Shown piece by piece: positions 1 to 11,505 of a stretch of 64,000 nt of DNA. The DNA lies in assembly GCA_004194705.1 (NCBI GenBank), contig SADC01000896.1, positions 1 to 64,000 on the forward strand. Reading direction: 5' to 3'. The position numbers and the translations under genes were made by a program. Position 1 is the first letter of the stretch. Each line of letters starts with the position of its first letter. The notes beneath the pieces were generated by a model that made no database searches, was not told where the DNA came from, and saw nothing but the letters and a program-made list of their open reading frames with translations. Source of the stretch: Ditylenchus dipsaci. Lineage: Eukaryota; Nematoda; Chromadorea; Rhabditida; Anguinidae.

Positions 1-204
1 AGTAAGCTGTTCTTTAATAGAGCTTGTACAATGTACGCACCCGCACGGCTAGTCTTTGCTTGATCTGATATTTCGCCATTTAACGAAAAGTAAAATGAGA
101 AGTTCAGCATTTAAAGCTTGCAGATTTATAAATTGAAGACTACCCGCACGATAACTCACCATTAACTAGGTGCTAGTTATTAAACGATAATGTTGCACTT
201 TCAT
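1..204 (-). CDS. lpxD: LpxD, UDP-3-O-acylglucosamine N-acyltransferase (N-terminal part, cut by window edge)
   Basis: Only the first 65 or so codons lie in the window. LpxD adds the second 3-hydroxyacyl chain to UDP-glucosamine in lipid A synthesis, in the cytoplasm. The start MKVQHYRL is followed, in shifting frames, by GSLQF, FVNGE and SRAGAYIV, which match the uridine-binding N-terminal domain of Acinetobacter LpxD. The ATG at 204 shares its A with the skp stop (TAATG), so translation is probably coupled. At least three single-base gaps break the frame. The repeat hexapeptide domain lies outside the window. Confidence 0.8.
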
Positions 205-699
205 TAATTTATTTCATTGATATTAACCTTTTGTATCATTTATCAGTTAAATCATATTTAGCGTCATAGGCAACGGTCGAATTTTTTATTCAAAATGATG
301 TCAAGATTATTTCTTTTCGTAATTGTTCAGACTGCTTGCTTCACACGAGTCTCAAAGTTGAGTTATTCCTTGCAAACCTAGTTTGAACTTTAGACTGCAA
401 ACCTTGTTTGAGTCGCAATAAATTCATTAATTTTTGACTGATATTGAGTTGGAAGCTTTCTAATATACTTCTTTCATTTTTGCCCTTGAGTTTGGCTTGA
501 CGTGAAGGCCTTCTAACTCTTTACCCAACTGCTCAAGACGAGTTGTTGTTGGTAACAGATGATTTAAACTTGCTTTTGGTTGTTTTAATAAGTACTACTT
601 TCAACAACTTTGCAAGATCAAATAACAACCATAACCACAGCATTAGTCATACAGAAATTTGTAAGCTAACCCTAACATTAATATATTTAATTTTTTCAT
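204..699 (-). CDS. skp: Skp/OmpH-family periplasmic chaperone (frameshifted)
   Basis: Skp holds unfolded outer-membrane proteins in the periplasm and delivers them to the Bam complex. The start at 699 gives MKKLNILMLGLA, the beginning of a signal peptide. The middle reads TTRLEQLGKELEGL and the end reads YDAKYDLTD followed by a short tail and TAA, both typical of Acinetobacter OmpH/Skp. The length is about 165 codons, as usual. Several indels break the frame. It lies 38 bases after bamA and overlaps lpxD by one base, the conserved bamA-skp-lpxD order. Confidence 0.85.
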
Positions 700-737
700 T
701 TAATTTGTGTCCTTTTCATTGTTTAGTCAAGTCGTAC

Positions 738-3204
738 TTAGAAAGTACGACCGATTTCAAACTGAATCTCTTTGAGTTCGTCACCAGCTTATCATTTACG
801 GGAATGCATAGCTAAGAGATAATGCCAATCATAGTGATCCATGTAAAAACAACACCTACGTATAAACGCATATACCTAAATAAACGTAGTTATTTCCAGT
901 ATTTGTTAGATTGCTATTGTGCTGCCATTCATAATCATATGAAATATAGCCAACATCAACTTAGTACAAATACTTGACCACTTCAGCAAAAATGACTGGT
1001 CGTACATGGCGAGTCCAGTCCCCTTTGAAAGGTAACGGTAAAGCTAAATTCAGTACAAATTGTACTAAAGCATTACCCCCAACCTCTTCTGAGAACGTCA
1101 TTTTGCTTGGTTTCTGTAAGTTTACACTTGCATACTTAGGACCCAAGGTACTGTTATCAATAACCCGAACAGAACCATAACCAGCTGCATAGAAGTTTAT
1201 TAGAATGGTAAATCATTACCATAGCCAAGTTTACCGTACCAGCAAATACGAAACAGTATTACTAATTGGCCAAAATGCCTGTGCATCATAGTCGCTTTTT
1301 GATAGTCACATCACTACCCTGGCAACCAATTTCAAGACTACACGATGTGACATACCTGAAGTAGGGAAAATAGGACGGTTTAAAGTATTGTATGACCAAC
1401 CTAAATTTAAGTTATATGTAAAGAGAACTCACCATCAAACGCATATCATATTGTTCTTCTGGGACCTTACATTTCCCTTCTCAGTATCATACTGCGACTC
1501 ACCATTTAAGGTTGGACAATATTAACTTACTTGTTGCTTTTACCACCATTTGCTAAAAATAATAACGCATAAGTAGAGACATAAGACCAGTCGTTACTTT
1601 AGTATTATCAATACTAAAGAGGCACTTAGGCTTGGTTTTCATCAATTGGGTAACCAAAACTTAAAACTACCACCGAAACTATCGGTAACGTAATTATTAA
1701 CGTTATAAGTCATCATTTAACTTTGTTTTACGGTAATAAACATTATAACCGCGGCTTACACCATCAATAGTGAAGTAAGGGTCAGTAACACTTAAGTTAT
1801 AGTAGTCTTGAGTTTCAGAGCGAGATAAATCGATCGAAACACGATTACCCGTTCCCATAAAGTTAGTTGACTCAAACTGCCTGGAATGTGATTACCACAA
1901 CTTTGTGAGTAACCTACCGCTAATGTTTGTAGTTCCCGAGTGTTGCTCTTCAACATTTACGTTTAAATCACTCTGATCTGGTGAATTTGGAATACGAGCC
2001 GGTTTAATATCAACTGTTTTGAAGAATCCAGTACGCTCTAAACGAACCTTGGACAAATCAATTTTTTCATTACTCGCTAAAGCGCCTTCCATTTGACGCA
2101 TTTCACGACGCAATACTTCATCGGCAGTTTTACTATTACTGTAAAGTTAATACGACGTACGGTACCTTGCTGACCTGGGTTTAAAATAGTTCAAGTCAAC
2201 AAAACCCGTTTCATTATTAATTTGCGGAACGACATTTTAATCTGCAAAGTAATAACGCAGCTTACCATATTTACGCATAACAATTGCTTAACAGCATTTA
2301 CTTTTTCTTGAAGAATAGGTATCGCCATCTTTATAAATTTTCAAAGCTTGCAGTTCTTCAGGTTTATAAAGGCGGTCACTAAAAACTTGGTTTGACCAAA
2401 TTTGAACTGGCTACCTCCTCAACAGCAACTTCAATAAAGATATTCTTTTTTATCTTCACTAATATTGAGCTGTGAGTTATTGATATGAAAATTGATATAA
2501 CTTTTATTCAGATACATCGCGCGCAAAGCTTCAAGGTCGCTGCCATTTTTCTCTCTAGCATAACGGTCATTACGAGTTACAACTGAAGCCAACCACTTCC
2601 TTAACTGCGAAGCTTGTTTAATTTCACTGTCTTTAAAAAAGTATTACCATAATATTGATATTAAAAACTTTAGCTGCCGTACCTTCATTAAAATAATTTA
2701 AGTTCAACACGGTTATTTGTGGCGAGCTATAGTATCAACAGTTACATCAGCATCATAACGGCCTTGCTGAGTATATTGCTGCTCTAATTCAGTTTCAATT
2801 GTTTGTAAAGCTGACTTTAAAACTTCGCCTTCAGCAATGCCCATCATTTTTTTGAGGCCTTGCTCTAAGCCTCTTTAGGAATAAGTTTATTACCTTAAAT
2901 TCAAGCTTGAATAATTGGCGCTCTACGACATATAAAAACTAAAGTATCGTTATCTCTTGATGCTTTAATATCGTCAAAAAGTCCAGTGGCATAACAATGT
3001 TCGAATTGCTTCTGCGATCATCGGTTCATTAACGGCGATCGCCACTGTTGATTGGCAACATGGTAGAAACATTTGCAGGAGTAAAGACGGACCAAACCAT
3101 CTATACGAATACTCGAACAACGAAATCATCAGCTGCATATATCTTGTGTAACCGCTGCCAATGCGCTAACAAGTGCAAAGCATTAAAAAATGTGTGTGCC
3201 GCAT
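738..3204 (-). CDS. bamA: BamA, outer-membrane protein assembly factor (frameshifted)
   Basis: BamA is the essential outer-membrane core of the beta-barrel assembly machine. The start at 3204 gives MRHTHFL and a signal peptide ending near YAADDF. Five POTRA domains follow; the fifth includes DEVLRREMRQMEGALASNEK at about 2110. The C-terminal 16-strand barrel contains the conserved GYGSVRGY loop-6 motif near 1170, with one base missing, and ends in IQFEIGRTF, a classic C-terminal Phe signal. The 2467 bases correspond to about 822 codons, close to the usual 830-840. More than twenty indels interrupt it. An essential protein cannot be this damaged, so the breaks are taken as sequencing errors. 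Confidence 0.92.
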
Positions 3205-3239
3205 GCCAGTTTTCCAGTAAGTTATAAATCCATATACGT

Positions 3240-4584
3240 TTACAACCCGATAAATCGTTAAATAAAGCTAAAAGCGATCATACTACCGACAGTACCATAC
3301 CAATTTTTACACCAAACATTTGTATTTGTTCAGAAACAGGCTTCCCCACGAATAGCTTCAATAATGTAATAACGAGGTGTCCACATCAAGCATTGGAATT
3401 GCAATAAATTTAAAATTCCAAGACTTACACTCATTAAAGCCATAATAGAGATAAAAGTCTGCCATCCCATTTCTGCACTTTGTCCCGCTACCTTCGCGAT
3501 TGTAATTGGTCCAGAAGAGATTCTCTAAGCCAATTAAACCCTTAACCATTTTACTATCGAACTCAATATCATGCTGGAGATTTGGCCAGTCTTATCTAGC
3601 GACATCTGGAAAGCTTGTAATGGAGTATAATTGAATTGTTTGCTTATATTCGTCAGGAAGTTGTAATTTTTCTGCATCGCTTTTTACGCCTAAAACCCAC
3701 TCACTTGCCCATATTGTCACGCTTTCCTTGAGGCATGACTTGCAAAATGAACGAGTTGACCATTACGCAACACATCAATACTGAGCAATTTTCTGGTGAA
3801 TGTTGCACAACTTCCACAACATCAAACCAGTCTTTATCGCTTGACCATTAATGGATATACATACGATCACCGACTTTTATTCCTTGTCGAATTGCTGCTC
3901 CATCTGCAGTCAACTCAGTTACAACAGCGGGAATAACAGGACGATAAGGTGAAAAGCCTAATACATCTAAAAGCTGATTCATTTTGGTTTTTTAAAAAAA
4001 TCTTTAATGGGTAAAACAATATTTTTCTCAGTACCTGCACGATCTACATCGATATTCAAGCTACCAGTTTCACCTACACGATCAATCAAAGCAAAGTTAA
4101 GTTTTTCAAAGTTTTGCGTTTCCTTTCCATCAACAGCAATAATCTTGTCACCTACTTGTAGTTGAGCTGTAGCAGCTGGCGAGTTGGGTAACCTTACCAC
4201 TCTTGTATTTAGTTGTTCCTGTGCTGGTAAAAATAAAATCCAAAAAAGTAAAACAGCAAAATCAAGTTAATTAAGGCCCAGCCGCAACAATTGCTAACGC
4301 TTCCATGGTTTTTGACTGGTTAAATGCATAAGGTAATCTTGCCTGCAACATTACCTTCGCGCTCATCGAGCATTTTACATAACCGCCTAGAGGCAAAGCT
4401 GAAAGTTGGTACTTAATTCCAGATTTTTTTGAGGTCCATTTAAGTAATGTCGGACCAAAACCAATAGAATAAACTAGAACCTTAACACCAGTTTTCGTGC
4501 CACCCAATAGTGACGCGAACTCATGAATTGCAATTAATGGACCGGCAAGAGAGCTGCTGCTGCAATCATAAATAATGCGCTCAT
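3240..4584 (-). CDS. rseP: RseP, site-2 zinc metalloprotease (frameshifted)
   Basis: RseP is an inner-membrane protease of regulated intramembrane proteolysis (sigma-E pathway and signal peptide clearance). The start MSALFMIAAAALL at 4584 has a strong AGGAGG ribosome site just upstream. The HEFxH zinc motif is at about 4530, with a missing base inside it. It is followed by GVKVLVYSIGFGPTLLKW and YQLSALPLGGYVK. Two PDZ domains follow, the first with LQVGDKIIAVDGKE. The C-terminal membrane segment has an LNLLPIPMLDGG-type motif, here disrupted. The gene starts one base after the dxr stop and ends 35 bases before bamA. Confidence 0.92.
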
Positions 4585-4585
4585 T

Positions 4586-5764
4586 TCAGCCTCCTATACT
4601 TGATATATACTGCTGTGCAACATGTTGTGCTACTTCATCTTTATTCAAAATAGACTCGATATTATCAGCAACTGAGTTTTCCAATTTTTGCAAAGTAGGC
4701 TCTACCACTTGTGGGATATTTGTAAATCCAATCTGTTGGTTTAAAAATGCGCAACGGCAACCTCATTTGCAGCTATTAAAATAGTAGGTGCAGCCCTCCT
4801 GAACGCATTGCCTGACGGGCTAAATCCAGTGGAATGAATTTCTGGATATCCGGTGCTTGAAAATTAAGCTGAGAATACTCAAATAAATCTAAAGCAGGAA
4901 CATTAGTCTGTAAACGTTCTGGCCATGCTAATGCATGGGCAATCGGTGTACACATGTCTGGATTACCCCATTTGAGCCAATGTTGAACCGTCACATATTT
5001 CACCATAGAATGAATAATACTTTGTGATGAACAACAACTGTAACAAAATGTTCAGATATTGAAAACAAATGCACGCCTCGATCAACTCTAACCCTTTATT
5101 CATAAGAGAGCTGAGTCAACTGAGATTTTCTGTCCCATAGACCAGTTGGGATGCTTACAAGCCTGCGCAGGAGTAACTTTTCTAACTGTTCTCACGAATG
5201 GTTTTAAAAATGGTCACCTGAAGCGGTCAATAAGATTCTTGATACGCCCTGTTGCGGTTGTCCATTTATTCAGCCTTTAAATAATTATGAGGTAATGACT
5301 GAAAAATAGCGTTGTGTTCTAATCTACCGGTAATAATAAGCCTGATGATCACGTGCTGCTTGCATCATGATTTCACCAGACATGACAAAGCTTCTTTATT
5401 AGCAGCAATACGCGTTTACCAGCTTTTACAGCGCTAATGTTGGTAATTAAACCAGCTGCTCCAAAATTGCAGCCATAACTACATCAACATCTGGATGAGA
5501 TGCGATACTTACCAGTCCTTCCTGATCAGCCAAAATTTCAATATTTTGTAATTCACTCTTTACAAATAAAGCTGCTAATCGTCAACTTTTGCTTTGGAAC
5601 AACTGCAACTTTTGGTTGGAATTGTTTACATAGTCAACCAATTCAGAAATCGACTATGAGCTGAAATTGCAAATACTGAATACTTACAGGATGTTGATTT
5701 AAAATTTTTAAGGTACTTTGCCCAATGGAACCGGTTACACCAATATGCAAACAGATTGTGTCAT
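4586..5764 (-). CDS. dxr: Dxr, 1-deoxy-D-xylulose 5-phosphate reductoisomerase (frameshifted)
   Basis: Dxr converts DXP to MEP with NADPH in the non-mevalonate isoprenoid pathway. The start at 5764 reads MTQSVCI, followed by the NADPH-binding [14 protein letters not shown]. Later stretches include the active-site region around LANKEAL (about 5400) and [19 protein letters not shown] (about 4960). The protein ends [10 protein letters not shown]. Its product feeds undecaprenyl diphosphate made by the nearby uppS, and ispF of the same pathway is at 15.6 kb. The ATG overlaps the cdsA stop (ATGA). Confidence 0.92.
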
Positions 5765-6576
5765 ATAAATCTACACCAATAATTTAATATATACATTCCC
5801 GTTGCAAAGATCGGGGCTGCAGCAAGTAAAGAATCAATACGATCTAAAACACCACCATGACCAGGTAGTACACGTCCAGAATCTTTATACCAGCACGACG
5901 TTTATCATTGACTCAAATAAATCAACCAACACTGAACCGAATACTGTAATCAGTGACAAGATAAGAAACAGAATTTGCTGAATTAAAGTTAAATTTAGAT
6001 ACTGATATTGCACAACCAACATTACCAGTATGGTCGGTGACAATACCACCATAGCAAGCTTCTACCTGATTTGTTCGGACTAACGGTTGGAGCTAATTTC
6101 TTTTACCAAATTTACGACCAACAAAGTAAGCACCACTATCTGCACCCACAACGAGTAAGAACAGATACATTAACCACCATGGCGAACTTTGCCAAACAAC
6201 AAAAATTGAAGTTACCGCAGCACAAACTAAAATAATGCCAATTACATATAGAGTAGCGTTATACACCATCAAATTCAGGAAAAGATTTGACCAAAAACGC
6301 TTACAAGCCAAGTCAAAATTGAAGCTGACCACAAAAGTAATGCAATATCATGGAAAAATAGAGCAACGCCCGAAACGAATGCAACAAGCAGACCGTAGCA
6401 CCAAGCTTTTGGCTTTACAGCATTTACAGTTTCATGGGGCATTAATTTATACCATTCATACCCGCAACCCCTGGCTACAATCATAAGAACACATTGGATA
6501 ATGTGATTGCGTAGCAAACATACAGCCTAAAACAACTGCGACAAGTACCAAATGCGGTAACAATCCGCTCTAACAT
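5761..6576 (-). CDS. cdsA: CdsA, phosphatidate cytidylyltransferase (frameshifted)
   Basis: CdsA makes CDP-diacylglycerol from phosphatidate and CTP in the inner membrane, the precursor of all phospholipids. The start MLERIVTA is at 6576. Multiple hydrophobic segments are visible, for example [20 protein letters not shown] and [16 protein letters not shown]. The family signature region includes [15 protein letters not shown], then [18 protein letters not shown] near the C-terminus. The length is about 272 codons. The start shares one base with the uppS stop and the end overlaps dxr by four bases. Confidence 0.92.
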
Positions 6577-7318
6577 TATGAGTTCTCTAATTTCTCTTGC
6601 TGAATTTGTTCAGATGTTTTGCCAAAACGACGCTCACGCCCTGAAAAAACATTCAATGCATGATCGAATTCTTGTACTGTAAATTCTGGCATAAAGTATC
6701 AGTAAAATACAGTTCAGCATATGCTGCTTGCCATACAAGAATTAGAATGCGATAATCTCCACCTGTACGGATCAATAAGTCCACAGCTGGCAGATCGTTT
6801 AGACTGACATATTTTTCGAACAAATCAACATTTATTTGATCAGCACCAAATTCACCACGGGAAACGCTTCAGCAACTTGTTTTGCTGCATTTGCAATATC
6901 CCAATCCGCCATAGCTCACAGCAATAGTTAAGGTCATAGTGTTATGGTGTGCTGTCTGTTGCTCTGCATCTTCCATTAAGGCAACTAGGTGTGACGGTAA
7001 TCTGGAACGATCACCGATGAAACGCAAAGCAATATTAAATTTCTTCATGCGAGGTATTTGCTCATGAATAGTTTCTTCAAGAAGCTTCATAAGCAGATCG
7101 ACTTCAAATTGTGGTCGATTCCAGTTTTCGCTTGAAAATGCAAACACCGTTAAAGCACGAATACCTGTTTTTTTACAATGTTCAACGATAGATCAAGAAC
7201 ATTTTACCCTCTCGATGCCATCACCTTTTTGCATTTGATTTTTTTTTGCAAAGCGGTTGTTGCCATCCATGATGATGGCAACATGCTTAGGAAGATGATA
7301 CTCTTCTGAATCGGTCAT
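6576..7318 (-). CDS. uppS: UppS, undecaprenyl diphosphate synthase (frameshifted)
   Basis: UppS is a cis-prenyltransferase that builds the C55 lipid carrier for peptidoglycan and O-antigen. The start MTDSEEYHLPKHVAIIMDGN at 7318 includes the catalytic Asp in MDGN and the following NRFA. The stretch TVFAFSSENWNRP lies at about 7140 and the C-terminal RTGGDxRISNFLLWQ region is at about 6730-6770, with indels. The length is about 247 codons. It follows frr by five bases. Confidence 0.92.
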
Positions 7319-7323
7319 AAAAT

Positions 7324-7873
7324 TTAGACCTTCATCAATTCTGCTTCTTTTCGCTGCAAGACGCTTGTCTACTCTGCAACATATTTGTCAGTGATTTCTG
7401 GATATCATCACCTGCACGGCGCTCATCATCTTCAGAGATTTCTTTCTCTTTTAATAATGCTTTGATATCACCTAATACATCACGACGAATATTACGAATT
7501 GCAACTTTTGCATTTCAGCTTCGCTACGCGCAATTTTTTGCATATCACGACGTGTCTTCAGTTAATGCAGGTAAAGGTACACGAATTGCATCCGCAGTAA
7601 TCGGGTTTAAACCAAGATCACTCTCACGAATTGCCTTATCAATAGCTGAAACCATTGTACGTTCAAATGGCTGAACAAGAAGTGTACGAGAATCTTCAAC
7701 ACCAACGTTTGCCACTTGATTTAAAGGCACATCAGAACCGTAGTAAGGAACCATTACCCCATTTAGATTGATGGGTGTGCACGGCCGGTACGAACTTTAG
7801 CAAACCCTAGTTCCAAAGACTCAAGAGTTTTCAACATACGCTGTTCGCTGTCTTTTTTCAGATCGTTAATCAT
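7324..7873 (-). CDS. frr: Frr, ribosome recycling factor (frameshifted)
   Basis: Frr splits post-termination ribosomes with EF-G. The start [13 protein letters not shown] at 7873 begins the three-helix bundle. The central part contains [19 protein letters not shown] and [18 protein letters not shown], and the end reads [11 protein letters not shown]. The length of about 183 codons is normal for the family. At least four single-base losses are visible. It lies 84 bases after pyrH and five bases before uppS. Confidence 0.93.
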
Positions 7874-7957
7874 ATGATCTACCTTACTTATTTATTCAAG
7901 GATGTTTTAACAAATTTAATTTAGCGCTAGTATAAAGAGCTTTCGTCAACACGTACA

Positions 7958-8681
7958 TTATTTAGTAACGCGTGTACCTTCTCTTTCGCCCATGACTACT
8001 GACAATAGCGCGCCTGATTTATTCATATCAAAAACTTGTAATGGCACATTATGGTCACGACATAAACAAATAGCTGTCAAATCCATAACACAAGTTTTCG
8101 TCCAATACCTGATCAAAGTTAAATATCATATTTAACCGCATCTTCGTATTTACTTGGATCTTTATTATATACGCCATCTACTTTGGTCGCTTTTAGAATT
8201 AAATTTGCTTCAATTTCAATTCCGCGTAAGCAAGCTGCCGTATCAGTCGTAAAGAATGGATTTCCTGTACCAGCAACAAAAACACAAACTTCACCCTGAC
8301 TCAAGTGACGGATAGCATCACGACTTGAATAAGACTCTACTACTGTACCAATTGGTAATGCAGACATAAGGCGAGTTCTGATATTACGGCGAACCAATGC
8401 ATCACGCATAGCCAAACCATTCATTACAGTTGCAAGCATACCCATTTGATCGCCTGTTACACGACCAACCAAGCCATCCTTTTGCAACTGACTACCACGA
8501 TACAAGTTACCGCCACAACAACGATACCCACTTGCACGCCTAAGCCAACTAAGTGAGCAATTGAAAGGGACATTTGATCAAGAACTTGGGCATCAATACC
8601 CATGTCTTTGTTACCTGATAATGCTTCACCAGATAGTTTTAATAAAATGCGTGAATAACGGGGGCTAATTGTTTCCGCCAT
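7958..8681 (-). CDS. pyrH: PyrH, UMP kinase (frameshifted)
   Basis: PyrH phosphorylates UMP to UDP and is the essential bacterial amino-acid-kinase-fold enzyme. The start at 8681 gives [20 protein letters not shown], with the ATP-binding KLSGEAL motif. The GGGNIxRG loop near 8500 is broken by lost bases. [17 protein letters not shown] at about 8260 is the hallmark UMP/ATP site. The end reads GTRVTK. About 241 codons. Upstream is rimO rather than the common rpsB-tsf pair. Confidence 0.93.
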
Positions 8682-8730
8682 GAGTTTGCTCCAAACCTCT
8701 TAACTGAATGCTTTTTTGAATCGTTATCGA

Positions 8731-10059
8731 TTAAACCGACTTAATTTTAATTAACTTTGCAAATAAGTCGTATTCATCCGCATCGGTGATTTCGACTTCC
8801 AACATATCGCCTGGTTGAATAGTGCTCTTATCGATATCTTCTACAAAGACATTACCGTCAATTTCCGGAGCATCGGCATAAGAACGTGCAACAGCAACAG
8901 GATATTCATCTTCCAAACTATCGACTAATACAGTCATCGTTTGACCAATACGTTTTTGCAACTTAGCAGCAGAAATTTGTTGCTGCACTTGCATAAAGCG
9001 CTCGTAACGCTCTTGCTTAATTTCTTCAGGCACATGATCGGGTAAATCATTTGCCGTAGCGCCTTCTACTGGTGAGTAGGTAAAGCAGCCAACACGATCA
9101 AGTTCAGCTTCAACTAACCATCGAGCAATATTTGAAATCTTCTTCAGTTTCGCCTGGGAAACCCACTACAAATGTAGAGCGAATCACAAGATCTGGGCAT
9201 TTTTCACGCCACATTTAATTTTTCGAGTGTATTTTCACTGTGAGCCGGACGCTTCATTAACTTAAGAATACGCGGGCTTGCATGTTGGAATGGAATATCA
9301 AGATATGGCAGAATTTTACCTTGTGCCATTAAGTCAATAACCGCATCAACATGTGGTATGGATAAACATAATGTAAGCGCACCCAGATACCAGTTGGCCT
9401 AGTGCTTCACACATATCAAAGAATTTTGTTTTAACAGGCTGGCCATTCCAGAAATCAAGTTTGTACTTGGTATCTACACCATAAGCTGATGTATCTTGGG
9501 AAATAACCAAGATTTCTTTAACACCTGCTCTTTTAAGCGCAGCGGCTTCTTCCAGTACACTTCCAACTGGACGCGATACTAGATCGCCACGCATACTTGG
9601 GATAATACAGAAGGTACAACGGTGTTACATCCTTCAGATATTTTTAAATAGGCATAATGTTTTGGTGTTAAGCGAATTCCTTGTTCAGGAACCAAATCAA
9701 CAACGGGTTGTGTTTAGGTGGCTGGACATATTCATGTACAGCTTCCATTACATCTTGATAAGCTGCTGCACCAGTAACCTTTAAAACATTTGGATGCATT
9801 TGACGAATTTTGTCTTCGTCTTTACCTAAGCATCCAGTAACGATTACTCGACCATTTTCACTCATGGCCTCGCCAATTGCATCTAGCGACTCTTGTACCG
9901 CAGATTCGATAAAACCACAGGTATTAACAACAACTAAATCAGCACCATCATAATCTGATGCAACTTGATAACCAGTCTTTAACTGAGTTAAAATTCGTTC
10001 AGAATCTACCAATGCCTTAGGACAACCTAAAGAAACAAAACCGACTTTGGGGTCTTCAT
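8731..10059 (-). CDS. rimO: RimO, ribosomal protein S12 methylthiotransferase (frameshifted)
   Basis: RimO is a radical-SAM enzyme with two iron-sulfur clusters that methylthiolates an Asp of ribosomal protein S12. The N-terminal UPF0004 domain contains [19 protein letters not shown] and [12 protein letters not shown]. The radical-SAM CNHRCTFC region lies at about 9635 and has lost a base. A C-terminal TRAM domain follows, ending [11 protein letters not shown] chose the ATG at 10059 (MKTPKVG after restoring one C in a CCCC run) because a GGAG lies about 8 bases upstream. In the uncorrected frame the reading continues to a further upstream ATG at 10171, which is less likely. Confidence 0.92.
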
Positions 10060-10402
10060 GAATCTGCGCTCCACTTGAATGCGCGTATTGTATGTCTTTT
10101 CTTGTCTCAAGCATAGGTGGAAAGCCCACTCTTTGTGTAATGCACCAAAATACGACCAACATTTGCACCAAAACTCATCTTTGCACCAAGTTGGATCATG
10201 TTATTATCTCTATTTAAGCCATCAGTTTTGATCAACCGATATAAAGACCGATTTAAGCGCGTTTTTAAATACTTTAAAACTTTAAAAATAACCCATAAAC
10301 AAAGTTGGCGTACATTTTGCATCGTTCATGTTCTATAACGGTGAAAATCCGATAACCAATGAAGATGCCATTGCGCTATTTTAAGACAGGAACGATTCGC
10401 TA
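10060..10402. other. Divergent intergenic region between rimO and ntrB
   Basis: These 343 bases separate the divergently transcribed rimO and ntrBC. I see no credible protein-coding gene. Apparent frames on the minus strand have no family resemblance. The region holds three copies of the NtrC-type half-site, listed separately, and AT-rich sequence around 10200-10320 that could carry promoters. Confidence 0.6.
10141..10194. promoter_or_regulatory. Cluster of three NtrC-type half-sites (TGCACCA)
   Basis: TGCACCA occurs at 10141-10147, 10164-10170 and 10182-10188. The last copy is followed by AGTTGGATCA, giving an imperfect inverted repeat. The recognised NtrC operator is TGCACCA with a spaced TGGTGCA. 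The cluster lies 215-260 bases upstream of ntrB, so NtrC autoregulation is the natural reading. It could also act on rimO. Inference from motif only. Confidence 0.5.
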
Positions 10403-11505
10403 ATGGATCAACACAACCTATCGACTATCGCCTATTGGTAGACAACTTAACTACTGCGATTTTATTGATCGATAGTAACTTGAATATTTTTACTTAAATT
10501 CTGCCTGCGAAGCACTATTTGATATTAGTTTGCTTCGAGCTTCAGGACAGCCCGTTTTAAACTTACTTCATGCGCCTGATGATACTTTTAATACACATGA
10601 AGCTTTATTAAACACCATAAAACGGGGCAACCTTATACTCGACGAGAAGCGGTTATTAATGTCAACTTTAAAGACCTTCATGTCGATTACACAGTTTCTC
10701 AATTAAATGCTGGTAAAAGTTATCACCCATTACTCTTAATTGAGCTCAACCCGATTGATCGTATGTTAAAGATTTCTAAAGAAGAAAATCTGGTACAACA
10801 ACATCAGGTCGCTAGGCAGCTTGTACGTGGCGTAGCGCACGAAATTAAGAATCCACTTGCAGGTATTCGTGGCGCAACTCAATTACTCGCTCGCAGTTTA
10901 AACGACAAGAGTTATGCTGAATTTACAGATGTCATTATTAATGAAGTAGATCGCTTAACTAACTTGGCAGATACTATGTTGGGTTCTAGACAACTCCCAA
11001 GTTATGAAAATGTTAACGTACACGAGCCTTTGGAGCGAGTGCGTTCACTTATCGCCAACCAGACAAAGAAAAAATTAATTATACGGATTATGATTTGTCT
11101 TTACCCGATGTTAATGCCGATCGTGATCAGTTAATACAAGTCATGCTCAACATTAGTGTAAATGCAATTCAAGCCATAACAGAAAACAAAGCATTTTTTA
11201 TAGATCACGAACCGGAGTTAATTCTACGTACACGTATACAACGTCTTGTCACGATTAACGGTGTACTAAATCGATCTACAGTGCGAGTCGATATAGAGGA
11301 CAATGGACCAGGCATTCCTGAAAGTATTTTGGAGTCAGTATTCTATCCATTGGTTACTGGACGAGCAAAAGGTACTGGGCTTGGCCTGAGTATTGCACAG
11401 AATATTATGCATCAACATAACGGAATGATTGAATGCCAATCTGTTCCTGGAAAAACAATTTTTAGCTTATATTTACCTTGGGAGTCAGACCGTGTCGCGA
11501 AATAA
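10403..11505 (+). CDS. glnL: NtrB (GlnL), nitrogen-regulation sensor histidine kinase (frameshifted)
   Basis: NtrB phosphorylates NtrC when nitrogen is limiting, under control of the PII protein, in the cytoplasm. The start at 10403 gives MDQHNLSTI. A PAS domain covers about residues 15-120 (ILLIDSNLNIF). The phosphoacceptor His is in VRGVAHEIKNPLAGIRGATQ near 10840. The N box is near VMLNISVNAIQA, and the G boxes are DIEDNGPGIP and GTGLGLSIAQNI. Length about 367 codons, normal for the family. It overlaps ntrC by 14 bases. Confidence 0.92.

Noticed and set aside
543..815. Open frame of 90 codons on the plus strand at the skp/bamA junction
   Set aside because: The minus strand encodes the start of Skp and the end of BamA here; this is an antisense shadow.
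738..3204. bamA as a pseudogene
   Set aside because: The gene is essential and neighbouring essential genes show the same density of indels, so an assembly error is much more likely.
10107..10322. Open frame of 71 codons on the minus strand upstream of rimO
   Set aside because: It covers the intergenic region with the NtrC half-sites, has no family resemblance, and the rimO start with a ribosome site lies downstream.
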